Assembly: GCF_030445035.2 (NCBI RefSeq)
Contig: NC_080704.1
Location: 24,408,499 to 24,472,498, forward strand
Length of the DNA stretch: 64,000 nucleotides
Direction: 5' to 3'
Source: Dasypus novemcinctus
Taxonomy: Eukaryota; Chordata; Mammalia; Cingulata; Dasypodidae
In this document: positions 11,061-22,870 of the stretch, one piece after another
How the letters are laid out: every line of letters begins with the position of its first letter
Position numbering within the stretch: the stretch's first letter is position 1
The notes under the pieces: model-generated
What the model was told of the DNA's origin: nothing
The model's input: the letters and a program-made list of their open reading frames with translations, nothing else
Database searches by the model: none
Made by a program: the position numbers and the translations under genes

Positions 11061-11830
11061 CGATCACGGAGGACCTTCTGTTATCCACTTGCAGTCATGT
11101 ACAGAACACAAGAGCAATATTGTGTCAAGAGACACGGGTGCCCAGTGGCAAAGCAGGCCTGGAAGTCAGGACCACCTGCCCCTGCCCCTCTGGCCCTTCA
11201 GGGCTGTTGGGGAGGACTAAATGGGCTCCAGCACCCTTTGCAGCCTGGCACTCGCCACCTCTGGGATGCCTGTCCCCTAAGCCCCACCTGCAGTGCTGTC
11301 ACAATTTGTGCCTTGCTGTACGGGATTGATTTCGTTCCTTGTCATCCTCCCCCCAAGCTGGACTGCTCTTTCCCCCAGAGCTTCCAGCCATACACTACAA
11401 GGCCTCAACTGTGCCTAGCTGCTTTCTTCTAATAGTTCTCTCTCCTTCCTCCACGGGATGGCCTCATGCCCATTCCTTCACTGGCAACAGCTCACACTCG
11501 ACGTCCGACTTCCATCCATCTCCTGCATGGGGCTTGCCAGGATCTTTGTACCTGACTTGGTCTCCAAAAGGGCAGCAGGTGACGTTGATTAATTCGGGAG
11601 AGAAGAGCGATGGGAAGCGTCCAGCAGCTCCCCGTGGAGGTGCGTCCTGGCAGCGTGCTTGGGGACTGCCAGCACCGGGCCACCCGGAACAGGCTAAAAT
11701 GCTTACCTCCCCTCCCAGCTGGACGGGAATCTCTAGGAGCCAGGAAATCTCTAGGAGCCAGGGTCCATGTTTTCAACACGTTTCCTGGGTGTTTTTCACT
11801 CACTCCAAGCAGCGCTGCTGGGTGTGGGCC
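11061..11830. other. Single-copy intergenic DNA, GC-rich
   Basis: There is no gene I can support. Overlapping open frames on both strands have no recognisable domain. Confidence 0.45.
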
Positions 11831-11987
11831 GCTACCCAGCAGCACCTGGGAATTTGTTAGAAACACACATTCTCGGACCTATTGAATAAGACCCTCTGGG
11901 GGTGGAGCCCCGGCAGCTGTGTTCTCAGAGGCCTTCGGCGATTCCCACGTACGCTTAGGTGTAAGAAGGCCTGCTCTAAAGTTCAGG
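11831..11987 (+). mobile_element. MER5/MER20-type DNA transposon remnant
   Basis: GGAATTTGTTAGAAACACAC followed by GAATAAGACCCTCTGGGGGT matches the core of these hAT-Charlie elements. Confidence 0.65.
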
Positions 11988-13626
11988 AACGGCTCATGTT
12001 GAATTTCGATGTTCATTTTAAAAATAGAGCCATTGTGTTCCGGGCACGTGAAGCAGATCAGTCCAAGGCCCTGCTCTTGAAGAGCTTCCAGCCTTAATGG
12101 GTTTGATAACATGATGGGACTTCAGTGTGCCTTAGGGATTCCCCAGAGAAGCTCGCCGTCTCGGTCCCTTCCACTGCGTCTTTGCTGCTCCCCGCCCAGG
12201 GGACGGTAAGCTGGCTAAGTAGAAGTCCCCAGGGCCCGCTCTCGAGTCACTGCTGCCCAGGCCCGGCCCGGGCAGGCTGGCGGGCTTCCCCGAGGGGGTG
12301 GCATGTGCTGTGCCAGCAGACCCGCCCCCACACCCGCTCTGCACGTCAGCCCCCAGTGAAGTGTCTTAGTATCCGGTCACAAGGGGCCAGCTAGCAGCCA
12401 CTTAGGGACACGTCCAGAGAACCCAGCCCGTGACTTGGATGGTTGGACCCCTCTGGAAAGGTGAGACAGCTTCTGACATCGACGTCAGAGGCACTTGTGC
12501 ACCTTTCCAAATGGCTGCATGGCGACGGCAAGGCCAACTGCCCCAGGCCAGCACTGAGAAGCAGCTCAGCTTTGTATCTGGGAGCACACACAAAAATATA
12601 GTCATGGAATGGCCTCGGGGCGTTAGTAGATGTCTCCAGTCACCCATGCCTGCTTAAGGAGTTGCAGAGTCTGTGGCTTCAGGATGCTTTAAAAAAAAAA
12701 ACACAAAAAACCCAACACTCCTCTACAGAGATACTCTTTTTCTGAGCTTTCCTTGTGGCTGACACATGGCCAACACATCAACTGTGCCAATTACGTCTGC
12801 TATTTTCAGAACCCCTTCTAATAATGGTGGTCGGTGACTAACAGGGAAAGATTCTACGCAAGGTCTTGCCAACAATGGGGAGATGCAGGACACTTTGCTC
12901 TCAGCCGTTTCCAATCCTTTTAAAAGTCTTCACAATATTAGCAACCTCAGAATCTTGTGCCATCTGTTCAGGGTTCTATTTGTTAAGGAAGATGCTGTAA
13001 AGTCGACTAAATACTAAAAGTCCACTAAGTGGTACCCGCCACAGTGATGGGTGGGAAATGGTCATTAGACTATAACAGCCCAAGTGCTAGTTCTCTGTTG
13101 TCACTCAGGAAGTGTCAAGTGGAACTCCGAGCAGGAAGACGTTTCCTTCAAGAGCGGCCAGATCAGTCCTGCTCTGTCACCCCAGAAAATGAGGATCCAG
13201 GGGCAAAAAGTGGGTTACCAGAGCCTGCCCACAGTAGCAAGAGCCCTCAGGGGGCTGGACAAGGCAGCAGAATGGCATCAGCCACCTGGCTGGCCCCAAG
13301 CCGCCCAGCTCCCTTTACTAGTGCAGTAGAATTAGCGCCCGCTCCCTCCTGCTAGACGGTGGGAGAGTCCAGTATTGCCCCCGTACCTCTGAGGACATTC
13401 CAGGGGCTCACATTTTCTGCTTCTGCTGACCCCACCATCTCGCTCATGCTTTCCTTCTTGGGCTTCCCCCCCACCCTCCTCTCTGCACTCATCCACCCGT
13501 GGAACATAGTCCCTAAGCCTTGATTCTGCCCCCTGATTTCTCACGCGGCCGATGAGGGAGGGAAACTTGTACTCAAGCTTTGGGTGCGACAGGCACAGTG
13601 AAGCAACAAAGCACAGAGAGGCAGAT
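11988..13626. other. Single-copy intergenic DNA
   Basis: GC-rich to 12660, then mixed, with an A-rich stretch at about 12690-12710. No gene or clear repeat was recognised. Confidence 0.45.
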
Positions 13627-13637
13627 AAAACTAGAAT

Positions 13638-13942
13638 GCCCCAGGGACAATTGCCGGATGTTGTATGTCCTCCCATGGCCCACTGGATGGAACGTGGGAA
13701 AGTGTGGGCTATGGTGTGGAACACGGGACATGGGGTGCAGCGATGCCCGGAGATGTACTCACCAGACGCAATGGATGTGACATGATGATGGGGGAGAGTG
13801 TTACTGTGGGGGGAGTGGTGGGGTGGGGGCGGTGGGGGCAAATGGGGACCTCATATTTTTTTAATGTAATATCTTTTTTAAAAAATGAATAAATTGAGTA
13901 GAATTTGGAAAAAATTAAATTAAATTAAATTAAATTTAAAAA
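13638..13942 (+). mobile_element. 5'-truncated L1 3' end, plus strand
   Basis: This carries the xenarthran L1 3'UTR terminus: CCCATGGCCCACTGGATGGA, a G-rich polypurine tract (13790-13845), GGGGACCTCATATTTTTTTA, then an A-rich tail with AATTA repeats. The target-site duplication AAAACTAGAAT is at 13627-13637 and 13943-13953. Confidence 0.88.
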
Positions 13943-14229
13943 AAAACTAGAATCAAGTCCTGTTCTGAAAATGGCTCATCTGTCAGCGCCTCCTCCCCAG
14001 GGGCCACCAGCTCTCTGCAGTGTCGCTGTCCCTGTCCCTGCCTCCATCCCTTCTCTTCTCCTGCACCCCTCCACCCCCCACCCCCAGACTGCTCCCAGAA
14101 ACCCACATCGCATGCCACTTCATTCTTCAGGACATTTCAGCTTTGTCTTTTCCCCAGGCATCTTTTGCCTGGCCAGATTCGACCATGTCCTGGGGTCCCC
14201 TTTTCAGACCCAGAAAAGCCTTCAGGGCT

Positions 14230-14674
14230 TTTTTGTTTGTTTGTTTGTTTTAAAGATCCATTCATTTTTTATTTATTTCTCTCCCGTTCCCCCCTGCACC
14301 CCAGTTATCTGCTTTCTGTGTCCATTCGCTGTGGCTGTGTGTTCTTCTGTGTCCTCTTCTATTCTTGTCATCAGCACGGGAATGTGTGTTTCTTTTTGTT
14401 GTGTCATCTTGTCGTGTCAGCTCTCCTTGTGTGTGGAGCCATTCCTGGGCAGGCTGTACTTTCTTTCGCGCTGGGTGGCTCTCCTTACGGGGTGCACTCC
14501 TTGCGCGTGGGGCTCCCCTACGCGGGGGACACCCCTGTGTGGCAGGGCACTCCTTGCGCGCATCAGCACTGCGCGTGGGCCAGCTCCACACGGGTCAAGG
14601 AGGCCCGGGGTTTGAACCGCGGACCTCCCATGTGGTAGACGGACGCCCTAACCACTGGGCCAAGTCCGCTTCCC
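14230..14674 (-). mobile_element. DAS-type SINE, minus strand, long form
   Basis: The tRNA-like head is at the right end (minus strand GACTTGGCCCAGTGGTTAGG, B box GGTTCAAACCC), followed by the GC-rich body, with the poly(A) tail visible as TTTG repeats at 14230-14255. It is close to the expected full consensus, so it is a young copy. Confidence 0.92.
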
Positions 14675-15638
14675 ATTTGGGGGCATTTTTATACACAATC
14701 CCTGGTACAGCCTGCATGGGCACAGGGGAGAGGGAGAGCCTGGAAGCAAGTAAACACCAGGGCAGACTTGGAAAAAGCCTGAACTTTGAATGCACTCCCC
14801 AGCGCACGCAGTCATTTTGTAGGAAGCATTCCCAGGACAAACCAGGCACCCTCCCAAGCCCCAGGGAGGATAACGTGGGCACCGTCCTGCAGGGAGTTCT
14901 GGAGACTTGGAGGTCACATCTCCGAGTTGTCCCCTCAGGGACTGCAGTGTTTGTACCCCTGGCCTGGAAGTCATTGGCCACAGGCTTTCCTCTGGGGGCG
15001 CTTGTGGCTCCCTCCGTGCAGGCAAAGCAGGAGCCGGCAGCCTGGGGGCAGTCCTCCAGCAAGGAGGCACAAGGCCGGCTGTTAGGAATGCAGGTGCACC
15101 CACTGGGAGTCTAGGGACCCAGGTGGGGCGCTGACAGTGTGCTAGGGCGGCACCACCTGCCTCCATCTGGGGAGGGTGAGGCCCCAGTTCCTGCCCCAGG
15201 AGGAGACTGGCAGGGGACCCCCATGGTCCCGGGAGCACCAGCTCTTGATGCCATCTCCAGGATCACAACCATGGGGCCCCAGTCATGCTGGGCACCCAGG
15301 GCCGAGGAGACCTGTGACCCAAAAATGATGCCACCGGGTGCTCCCAGATCAGTAAAGGAAACAGGTCACAGTGACAAGTCGGCAGGTGCTGGGAGAGGGG
15401 TTAGAACACACCCACTTTCAGACCTCTGTCCATCCATTGGGGTCCTCCACGGGTGTAGACCAGTGTTCCTGAGGGAGCCCCTCCTGTCGGAATTAGAGCC
15501 CTGAGGATGGCTGTATGGGCCCCATCCCTCTCTGTCTCTATGGCCCTCGCTGCTATGTCTTACTCCCCTGAGCCTGGCACCAGCTGTGACTCCCCCAGCA
15601 TCTCAGCGCCCTGCTCTCCTTCCTGCAGAAAGGCATGC
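14675..15638. other. Single-copy GC-rich intergenic DNA
   Basis: Long open frames occur on both strands (for example plus strand 14365-15114, minus strand 15238-14648), but they begin or end in the neighbouring SINE or lack any domain. No gene is supported. Confidence 0.45.
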
Positions 15639-15815
15639 GACTAGCACAGTGGTCAAAGGGGTGGCTCTGGAGCCAGTGAGCCCAGGTCCAAAGCCTCACT
15701 CTACCGCTGGCCCTGCGTTTACCTGACCTCTCGGCCTCAGCTTTCTCATCCTACAAGTACATAGGACAGGGGCTGGGAGGGAGTTCATTCATAACAGCTG
15801 GCACATTCTAAATAA
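15639..15815 (+). repeat. MIR SINE remnant
   Basis: AGCACAGTGGTCAAAGGGGT, GGAGCCAGTGAGCCCAGGTC and CTCAGCTTTCTCATCCTACA follow the order of the MIR consensus. Confidence 0.65.
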
Positions 15816-16943
15816 TGAACATCATATATGGGCCTGGGTTACAAATAATAAACATCGTATATAGGCCTGGATTTCTCCTTAAATACATTAGGGAAATAGA
15901 CATATTTCCTAAATCTTTCCTAAACACATGCCCTAATCTTAGTACTAGAAAATACTAGAAAATATCTTAGGGCTAGAAAAAGGGCTTCCAGTCAAGTGAT
16001 ATACATATATTATTCATTCTCCCTCAGTGCAAATAGGGAAACATCTCACAGGAAAGCATCAAGCAACCCTTGATAATATAGTATTAAAGGACAAAGATGG
16101 ATTAGTACAATTCATTAACTTTTTAAGCCACCATTGATGAATCATTTATGCTGCTGTAAGGAGGAAATAATCATTGCCTGGGAGGGATCAGTAAGTCCAT
16201 TCCCCATGGGAGCATTTCACCCAGGATTCTCCCATGACACTTGCTCAAAGGTGCTCGTGTTCAATTAGGGACAGAGTGGGGCCTGGAGCCCAGATTTCCA
16301 GAGCCCCCCTGGAGCAGGATTCTGCAATGTATTGCCAAGGGCAGTAACTCGAAAAACAACGGCAAGGAAGGTTTTCCTTGCAATCACGCTCTTGCATCAA
16401 AAACAAACAGCACAAAAGGATTTCACAAAGTCCTTCTCTCAGGCACAAATCCACAGGGAATGAGTTTGTGCTGTGTAAATATTTAACAGACAATCAACAT
16501 TGAACAGTTTTACAAGTTGACACGGTAAACAAAGTGCATCCTCCCAGTATCGAGATTGGCTGAGGGGCGGAAGCCCTGGCTGCCTGGTAAATGTCAGCTC
16601 TGCTCAGTGTTCTGATTACAGGCAACTCCAGAGATCAGCCATCTTTCTGGCCTTTATGGGCTGGGAACCACCTTTCTCCCAACTGATTCATTGCCTAATA
16701 ACATATGCTAAATATCATTAGCATTTTTCTAACAGATACACGTTTTCCCCTTCAATAAACTTGTTAATTCTTCCTATCTCTTTTCAAAAGATACAGCAAT
16801 ATCAAAATGCTGACTGAAACAGAAAGGAATAACAGCAAAATTGCCTGCTCTCCTTCCGTTCAGTAACAACCACCATCAGCGCTGTAGTTAGCTACACATC
16901 CATATGGATTATGTATAAATGATTTTGCATGGGTGGCATCATG
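15816..16943. other. Single-copy AT-rich intergenic DNA
   Basis: No gene or clear repeat was recognised; a short local duplication (ATAATGAACATCATATATGG and its near copy) occurs at 15812-15865. Confidence 0.45.
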
Positions 16944-16954
16944 CCACATGTGCT

Positions 16955-17039
16955 GCTTTTTAAGTCCAGGAGCCGAGGATTGAACCCAGGCCCTCATATG
17001 TGGGAAGCTGGTGCTCAACCACTGAGCTACACCCACTCT
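16955..17039 (-). mobile_element. Short monomeric tRNA-derived SINE, minus strand
   Basis: The minus strand reads GGGTGTAGCTCAGTGGTTGA and later GGGTTCAATCCTCGG, which are the A and B boxes of a tRNA promoter, and it lacks the long DAS body. The 11-bp duplication CCACATGTGCT is at 16944-16954 and 17040-17050. Confidence 0.88.
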
Positions 17040-17339
17040 CCACATGTGCTCTTTTGAAGCCAAATTTTTCATTTAAGTACGTGCTATGCTGATATTTATG
17101 AATATGAATATGCATACTCCTACTGATGTTTGCATAGCGTTTTTGATATAAATATACCAAACTTTATTTAACAAATCCTCTTCAAATGAATATTCAGATT
17201 ACTTCCAGTTTTTCAATATGGTAAACCAAGGGCTGCCATGAACAACCTTCTCTAAACCTCTTTTTGTACTTGTGTGATTAGCTCCTTAGGATATGAGTTG
17301 AAATCCTAGATTAAAAAGGATGTACTTGTTAAAGGTAAG

Positions 17340-17392
17340 TGTGTATATATGTATTTTATATCTATCTATCTATATATATATATGTAGTTTTT
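17340..17392. repeat. (TA)n/(TATC)n simple repeat
   Basis: Alternating TATATA and TATC units. Confidence 0.7.
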
Positions 17393-17677
17393 TATGTATG
17401 CATATAAAGGTCCAGAAGGGCATGGGAATATTACCAGTGATCATAACTGAATGAACTGGAGGTCATTTTAATTTTAATTTTCATAGGGCTATTGATAAAT
17501 TTTCATATATGTTTTAATAAGCACCGAGCTATAGGTGGGTTTTTTTATCATCACAGTTTAATTGCCATACAAGTAGTATTAAAAATAATGAAGGTTAAAA
17601 AAAGGAAAAGCAAAAATAACATTAACTGTTTATACAAAAATAAAACCAATTAATCCCATATAAAAGGAATATATCTT

Positions 17678-18138
17678 TTTTAAAAGATTTATTTTTATTT
17701 TTCCCCTCTCCGCCCCCACCCTGCTGTTTTTGCTGTCTGTGTCCATTCACTGTGTGATATTCTGTATCTATTTCTCTTTTTGTCTTCTCATCTTTCTCCT
17801 CTAAGATTCAGAGGGATTTGATCCTGGGTACCTCTGATGTGGAGAGAGCTTCCCTGTCACTTGTGCCACCTCAGTTCCTGGTCTCTGCTGTGCTTCACTT
17901 TGACTCTCCCCTTCATCTCTCTTTTGTTGCATCATCATCTTGCTGTGTGACTCACTTGCACGGGCACTGGCTCACCATGTGGACACTCGCATGGGCACTC
18001 GGCTCACCACGTGGGCATTGGCTCGCTGCACAGGCATGCTTTCTCTTCTGTTTTTTCACCAGGAGTCCCCAGGGATCGAACCTGGGTCCTCCCATATGGT
18101 AGGCAGAGGCCTTATCACTTGAACCACATTTGCTTCCC
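17678..18138 (-). mobile_element. Dimeric tRNA-derived SINE, minus strand
   Basis: It contains two tRNA-like units. The outer unit (right end) has GGGTTC-type B box GATCGAACCTGGG on the plus strand. A second unit near 17808-17882 reads GAACTGAGGTGGCACAAGTG and GGATCAAATCCC on the minus strand. It is flanked by the 13-bp duplication AGGAATATATCTT (17665-17677 and 18139-18151). Confidence 0.85.
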
Positions 18139-18176
18139 AGGAATATATCTTATAACATTTTATTAGGGTGTATTGC

Positions 18177-18632
18177 TGTCTTAGTTTGCCAGGCCGCTAT
18201 GACAAATACCAAACAACAGGAATTTATTGGCTTGCAAAGTCGAGGCTAGAGAAGATCAAAATTGAGGCATCAGCAAGGCGATACTTTTCCCCCAAAGTCT
18301 GTGGCCTTCTGGTGCTGGCTGCTGGCAATCCTTGGGGTTCCTTGCCTTGCATCCCTGCTTGGCATGTGGTGAGGTCTCCTCTTTCTCTTCTGGGTTCCTT
18401 TGGCTTTCAGCTTCCAGCTCCTCCCTGTGGCTTTTTTTTTTTTAACTATGCCTGAACTACTTCTGCTTATGAAGGCCTCCAGTAATCTGGATTAAGGCCC
18501 ACCCTCTTTCAGTTGGGCCACATCTTATTTAAAATAACATCTTCAAGAGATTCTAGTTACAGTGGGTTCATACCCACAGGGATGTGGATTAAGAACATGT
18601 CAAAATTGGGGTACATAATTCAATCTACCACA
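18177..18632 (-). mobile_element. Solo LTR, MaLR-like, minus strand
   Basis: The minus strand starts TGTGGTAGATTGAATTATGT and ends GGCAAACTAAGACA. It is flanked by ATTGC (18172-18176) and ATTGA (18633-18637), a 5-bp duplication with one change. Confidence 0.78.
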
Positions 18633-18810
18633 ATTGAGATTATGCCAGCTTTTGAAAAACAGAAGGAAAAAAGTGATGACTCTGCCAGATTATAAAGTAT
18701 CTTATAAAACATTTTTTTCTGTTGGATATATTTACAATAGAAAACACAACAGAAATGTATATAGTTTCATTTCTTAAGAGTAAATACTTTTTTAAATATT
18801 TAAAGGTCTA

Positions 18811-19031
18811 GGGGAGAGGATGTGGCTTAAGCAAGTGAGCGTCTGCTTCCCACATGGGAGGTCCTGGGTTTGGTTCCTGGTGCCTCCTAAAAGCAAAACG
18901 AAAAACAACAAGCAAAACAAACAGAAAAGCCAGTTCAGGACAGCCAATGTGGCACAGTGATTGAGTACTGGCTTTCCATGTACAAGGTCCCAGGTTTAAT
19001 CCCCAGCCCCCGAAACTAAAAAAAAAAAAGT
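18811..19031 (+). mobile_element. Dimer of two short tRNA-like SINE units, plus strand
   Basis: The first unit has GATGTGGCTTAAGCAAGTGA and GGGTTTGGTTCCTGG, followed by an A-rich linker with CAAAAC units. The second unit has CAATGTGGCACAGTGATTGA and CCCAGGTTTAATCCCC, then an A tail. This is a different dimer arrangement from the one at 17678-18138. Confidence 0.75.
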
Positions 19032-19244
19032 ATGCTGGCCAAAAACTGATGGCCACTAACCCTCAGATGCCATACTTATGAGGTGAAAAAATAATGGAAA
19101 TTCTCACTAAAACCCCCAAATGTATGGGAAACTGAGTGAAATGCCTTGTTTTTCCATCTATAACTGAGTGGAAATGGACACTAGGAGGAAATGAGGAAAC
19201 TGAGGAAGTGACCAGAGAGAGAGGTGTTCTCTCTCTCTTGCTCG

Positions 19245-19277
<33 letters not shown>

Positions 19278-20000
19278 ATAGAAATGAAGACTCAAAAACT
19301 ATACAGTGAGTTAAGGGAAATAATAGGAATCTCGAGCAACTCCCCATGAGAACAGACTCCCAGCTTTGTAACTGGCCAAATGTACTCCATGCAATAAAAC
19401 GAAGAGCATAGCTTAGAGGAAAACAAAACACAAGTAATAGAAGGAAATTCTTCACAATTGTTTCTTGCTATAGAACAACTTCATAAGGCCATGGCTTTAA
19501 TAAAATGAGAGCTCAAAGATGAGATGATAAGACAGCAGAATTATATGAAATGAAAAATTGAAGCTTCAAAGGAAACATTAAGGACCAAATTAATATCATG
19601 ACAATACTAATACATGAAAGAAAGAGCAATGAACAGGGGGACTGCCAAAAACCAGTTATGGCTATAGAGAAATACTTGGGATAATCACAAGAATGTAGAT
19701 GAAAAGATAAGAGATGAAGACCATTACAAAGTAGTGAATATATGTGGAAGGCAGATAATGATGATCCCGTATAAGGACAACTGATGTCCCTGAAATGAAG
19801 ATGAAAGAATGAGTCTCAGAGAAGAAAATATCCCTCACATAAAGAAAGGAATCTGCTGGTTGAAAGGTTACATTTTACTCTAGGGATATATGATACAGAA
19901 TATTCAACACTGAGATATATTTTCTTTTTAAGTTTTTGAACTTTGAAATGAAGAACAAAATTTTAATACCCAGAGAGACAGCAAAAAAGCAACTACAGAG
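19032..20000 (+). other. AT-rich DNA with a (CT)n tract; possible old HAL1/L1-like remnant
   Basis: A (CT)n microsatellite occupies 19217-19277. Sequence from about 19590 to 19985 (A-rich, GTCCCTGAAATGAAGATG and CAACACTGAGATATATTTTC) is reminiscent of old half-LINE or L1 sequence, but I cannot name the family with confidence. Confidence 0.35.
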
Positions 20001-20490
20001 AAGCGGATGTGGCTTAAGCAATTGGGCTCCTGCCTACCACATGTGAGATCCCTGTTTCAGTTCCCAGTGCCTCTTGGAGAGGACAGTGAGCAGGTACAAT
20101 GGGCAAGCCTGGTGGGCTGATGCAGCAGGATGACACAACAAGAGACACAAGAAGAAAGACGTAAGGAGACACAACAAAGTAGGGAGCGGAGGTTCCCAGT
20201 GCCTCCTAAAGAAGATGAGCAAGACAGTGAGCTGACGCGATGGGCAAGTGCAGCAAGCTGACGCAACAAGATTATGCAACAAGAGACACGAGAAAGAAAA
20301 ACATAATGAGAGACAAAACAAAGCAGGGAACGGAGGTGGCTCAAGCAAATAGGCACCTCCCTCCCATGTCGGAGGTCCTGGGTTCAGTTCCCAGTGCCTC
20401 CTAAAGAAACAAGGAAGACAGACACAGCAAGTGTAAACAACAAGGGGTTGGGGAGAAATAAATAAATGAATTATACATCTTTTTAAAAAA
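20001..20490 (+). mobile_element. DAS-like SINE with two partial heads, plus strand
   Basis: A tRNA-like head begins at 20001 (GATGTGGCTTAAGCAATTGG), followed by ACACAACAAGAGACACAAGA-type body repeated twice and a second tRNA-like unit at about 20330-20405 (GGAGGTGGCTCAAGCAAATA, GGGTTCAGTTCCC). The flanks GCAACTACAGAG (19989-20000) and GCACCTACAAAG (20491-20502) form an imperfect target duplication. Confidence 0.78.
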
Positions 20491-20592
20491 GCACCTACAA
20501 AGAGGAAATAATCAGGCTGCCTCAGACTTACACCTATTAACCAACAATTCCATATCTAGAAATTTATTCTAAGGAAATATTTAGATGGGTAT

Positions 20593-20800
20593 TGTGATGG
20601 TTTCAGGCTTTATGGACCCCCAAAAATCATGTTCTCAAAGTTAATCCATTCCTGTAAGTATAAACCTATTGTGACAAGGGCCTTTTGATTAGGTTATTTG
20701 AGTTGAGCCTTTTGATTAGGTAACTTCAGTTAAGGCATGGCCCAGGGTAAGTCTTAATTATCTTACCACATGATGCACATTAAAAAAAATAGCATTGGGC
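20593..20800 (+). mobile_element. Partial MaLR-like LTR, plus strand
   Basis: It begins TGTGATGGTTTCAGG and contains AATCATGTTCTCAAAGTTAA and AAGGCATGGCCCAGGGT, matching the 5' third of the LTRs at 34173-34607 and 63295-63901. The similarity is lost near 20790. Confidence 0.7.
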
Positions 20801-21556
20801 AGCTGGGGTGGGGTAAACCAATGAACAGAGAAGTAGTAAAGCACATGCAGTCCCTCAAACTTCCACTGTCCCACTGCATGGCCAACATTTCACTAGAGAG
20901 AACCCTTCCCTCTCTGTGATGCTCCACATAGTTACAGGATCAGGAGGCCAGGGAACGTCTATATGACTCTGTAACAAAGTGGAAGCTCCATGGTTGGACA
21001 AATGGCCTGGTTAGAAAGGGGGAGGTGGTATCGGCCTAACCTTCCTTTGAACTAACTCGGACCTACTGAGCCAGATTTTTCCCAGCCTCCAGAGCGATTC
21101 AGATGGATCTTACATCACTAGCTTTTGATGCATTCAGAGCTAAGATCCACCAAATAGGAAAGAAGAGCTGTTTCCCTACTTGGAAACTCATCCCCCACTG
21201 CATGGAAACCCAAGCTTTCCCACAAGCTTTGACCAAATGACACCCTGTCCAAAGTCTTCCCCTCCATTTGCAGCTATAGGCGACTTCTCATCCTCTGGTA
21301 CCCAGCAACTGGCCCTTCCAGCCCCAACATTCTGATTGGATGAAACTAGTGATGGCTTCTGAAATTCACTCCAGCTCCTTGGTGGCGTCTCCTGGTGATA
21401 ATATTAATTTCCAAACCCCTTTAGTCATTAGATATAAGAAAATTATTGCTATGCCAGAGCACTCAATTTGCCATTGTAAATTTGGTGTTTCTTTGATTTG
21501 AGTGCTGTGATTTTGCAAAATAAGTTGCTATTTATTGGAGGCATTTCATTTACTTT
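20801..21556. other. Intergenic DNA
   Basis: No gene was recognised. It may include a diverged LTR remainder, but I cannot align it to the neighbouring copies. Confidence 0.4.
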
Positions 21557-21894
21557 CCGCCCCCCCCCCCCGTGGCTTTTTACATGCTGTCTGCTCTCTC
21601 TGTCCATTCGCTGTGCATTCTTCTGTGTCTGTATTTGTATTTTATTTCCCTCTCCCCTTGCGCCTTGCTTGCTCTCTGCTCTCTGTGTCCATTTGCTGCG
21701 TGCTCTTCTGTGTTTTTGCTTGTCTCCCTTTGATGGTGAATCACCTTGCTGAGTCAGCACTCTGCCCGTTTTGGGCCAGCGGCACTCTGTGGTGTGCGGG
21801 CGAGCCTGCCCTCACAAGGAGGCCCTGGAGCATGAACCCAGGGCCTCCGATGTGGTAGATGGGAGCCCAACTGATTGAGCCACAGCCGCTTCCC
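21557..21894 (-). mobile_element. DAS-like SINE, minus strand
   Basis: The head is at the right end (minus GAAGCGGCTGTGGCTCAATC), the body holds the duplicated TCTGTGTCCATTYGCTG segment, and a C tract marks the tail side. The flanks TTCATTTACTTT (21545-21556) and TTCATTTATTTT (21895-21906) form a 12-bp duplication with one change. Confidence 0.85.
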
Positions 21895-22034
21895 TTCATT
21901 TATTTTTTTATTCATTTATCAGTATGGATTCATTGATTATTTTTCTGTAATAGTGTATAATTCATTATCATTATTTATTTTTATGCTTATTTTTGTCCCA
22001 GATTTGACCATTTGTAGCACCTTCAAGCTGGCTC

Positions 22035-22870
22035 CTGTTCTTTTGCTTTTGTTTTTATTATGGTAACATAGACAACATAAAACTTCCCATTTTAGCTACT
22101 TTGAAGCATACAATTTGTTGGCATTAATTACATTCGCAACTTCATGCCACCATCACCACCATCCATTACCAAAATTTTTCCATCACCCTGAGCAGAAACT
22201 CTATACCCATTAAGCATTAAGTCCCCATTTCCCCTCCTTCCCACCCCTGATAACCTGTAATCTACTTTCTATCTCTATGAATTTGGATAGTCTAGTTATT
22301 TCATAAAAGTAGAAGCCTACAGTTATCTGTCCTTTTGTTTAGCTTATTTCACACAACAGGTTTCCTTGAAAGTTCATTCATGTTGTAGCAGGTATCAGAA
22401 CGTCACTTCTTTTTTATGGCTGAATAATACTCTAATTGTGTGGATATCTATTCATCTGTTGATGGCCCCTTCATTTGCTTCCACCTTTTGGCTATTGTGA
22501 ATTATACTGCTGTGAATTGGTGTAAAGTATCTGTTCGTATCCCTGCTTTCAATTCTTTTGGGTATATACCTAAGAGCAGAATTGCTGTGTCGTATGGTAG
22601 TTCTGTGTTTAACTTTCTGAGGAGTGGCCAAGCTGCTTTCCACAGTGGCTGCACCATTTTACATTCTTACCAGCAATAGGCAAAGATTCCCATTTCTCTA
22701 CCTCCTCACCAGGACTAATTTCCTTTTTAAAAAAATAATAATAGTCCTAGTGGGTGGGAGGTGGTATCTCATTGTGGTTTTGATTTGCATTGTCCTCCTA
22801 ATGGCTAATGACTTTGAGCATCTTTTCACGTGCTTATTGGCCATTTTCGTTTATGTGTTTAACTGATTCA
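22035..22870 (-). mobile_element. L1M-type LINE 3' end, minus strand
   Basis: On the plus strand this reads as the reverse of an L1 3'UTR: TTTTATGGCTGAATAATACT, GGCTATTGTGAATTATACTG, GTATATACCTAAGAGCAGAA, CTTTCCACAGTGGCTGCACC and TGGTATCTCATTGTGGTTTT. These landmarks are common to old mammalian L1s. Confidence 0.82.

Noticed and set aside
14365-15114. 249-codon plus-strand open frame
   Set aside because: The first third is antisense DAS-SINE and the rest has no recognisable domain, splice structure or codon bias.
16955-17039. Possible functional tRNA genes here and at 40628-40712 and 44635-44719
   Set aside because: They have tRNA-like A and B boxes but also target duplications and A tails, so they are retroposed SINEs, not tRNA genes.
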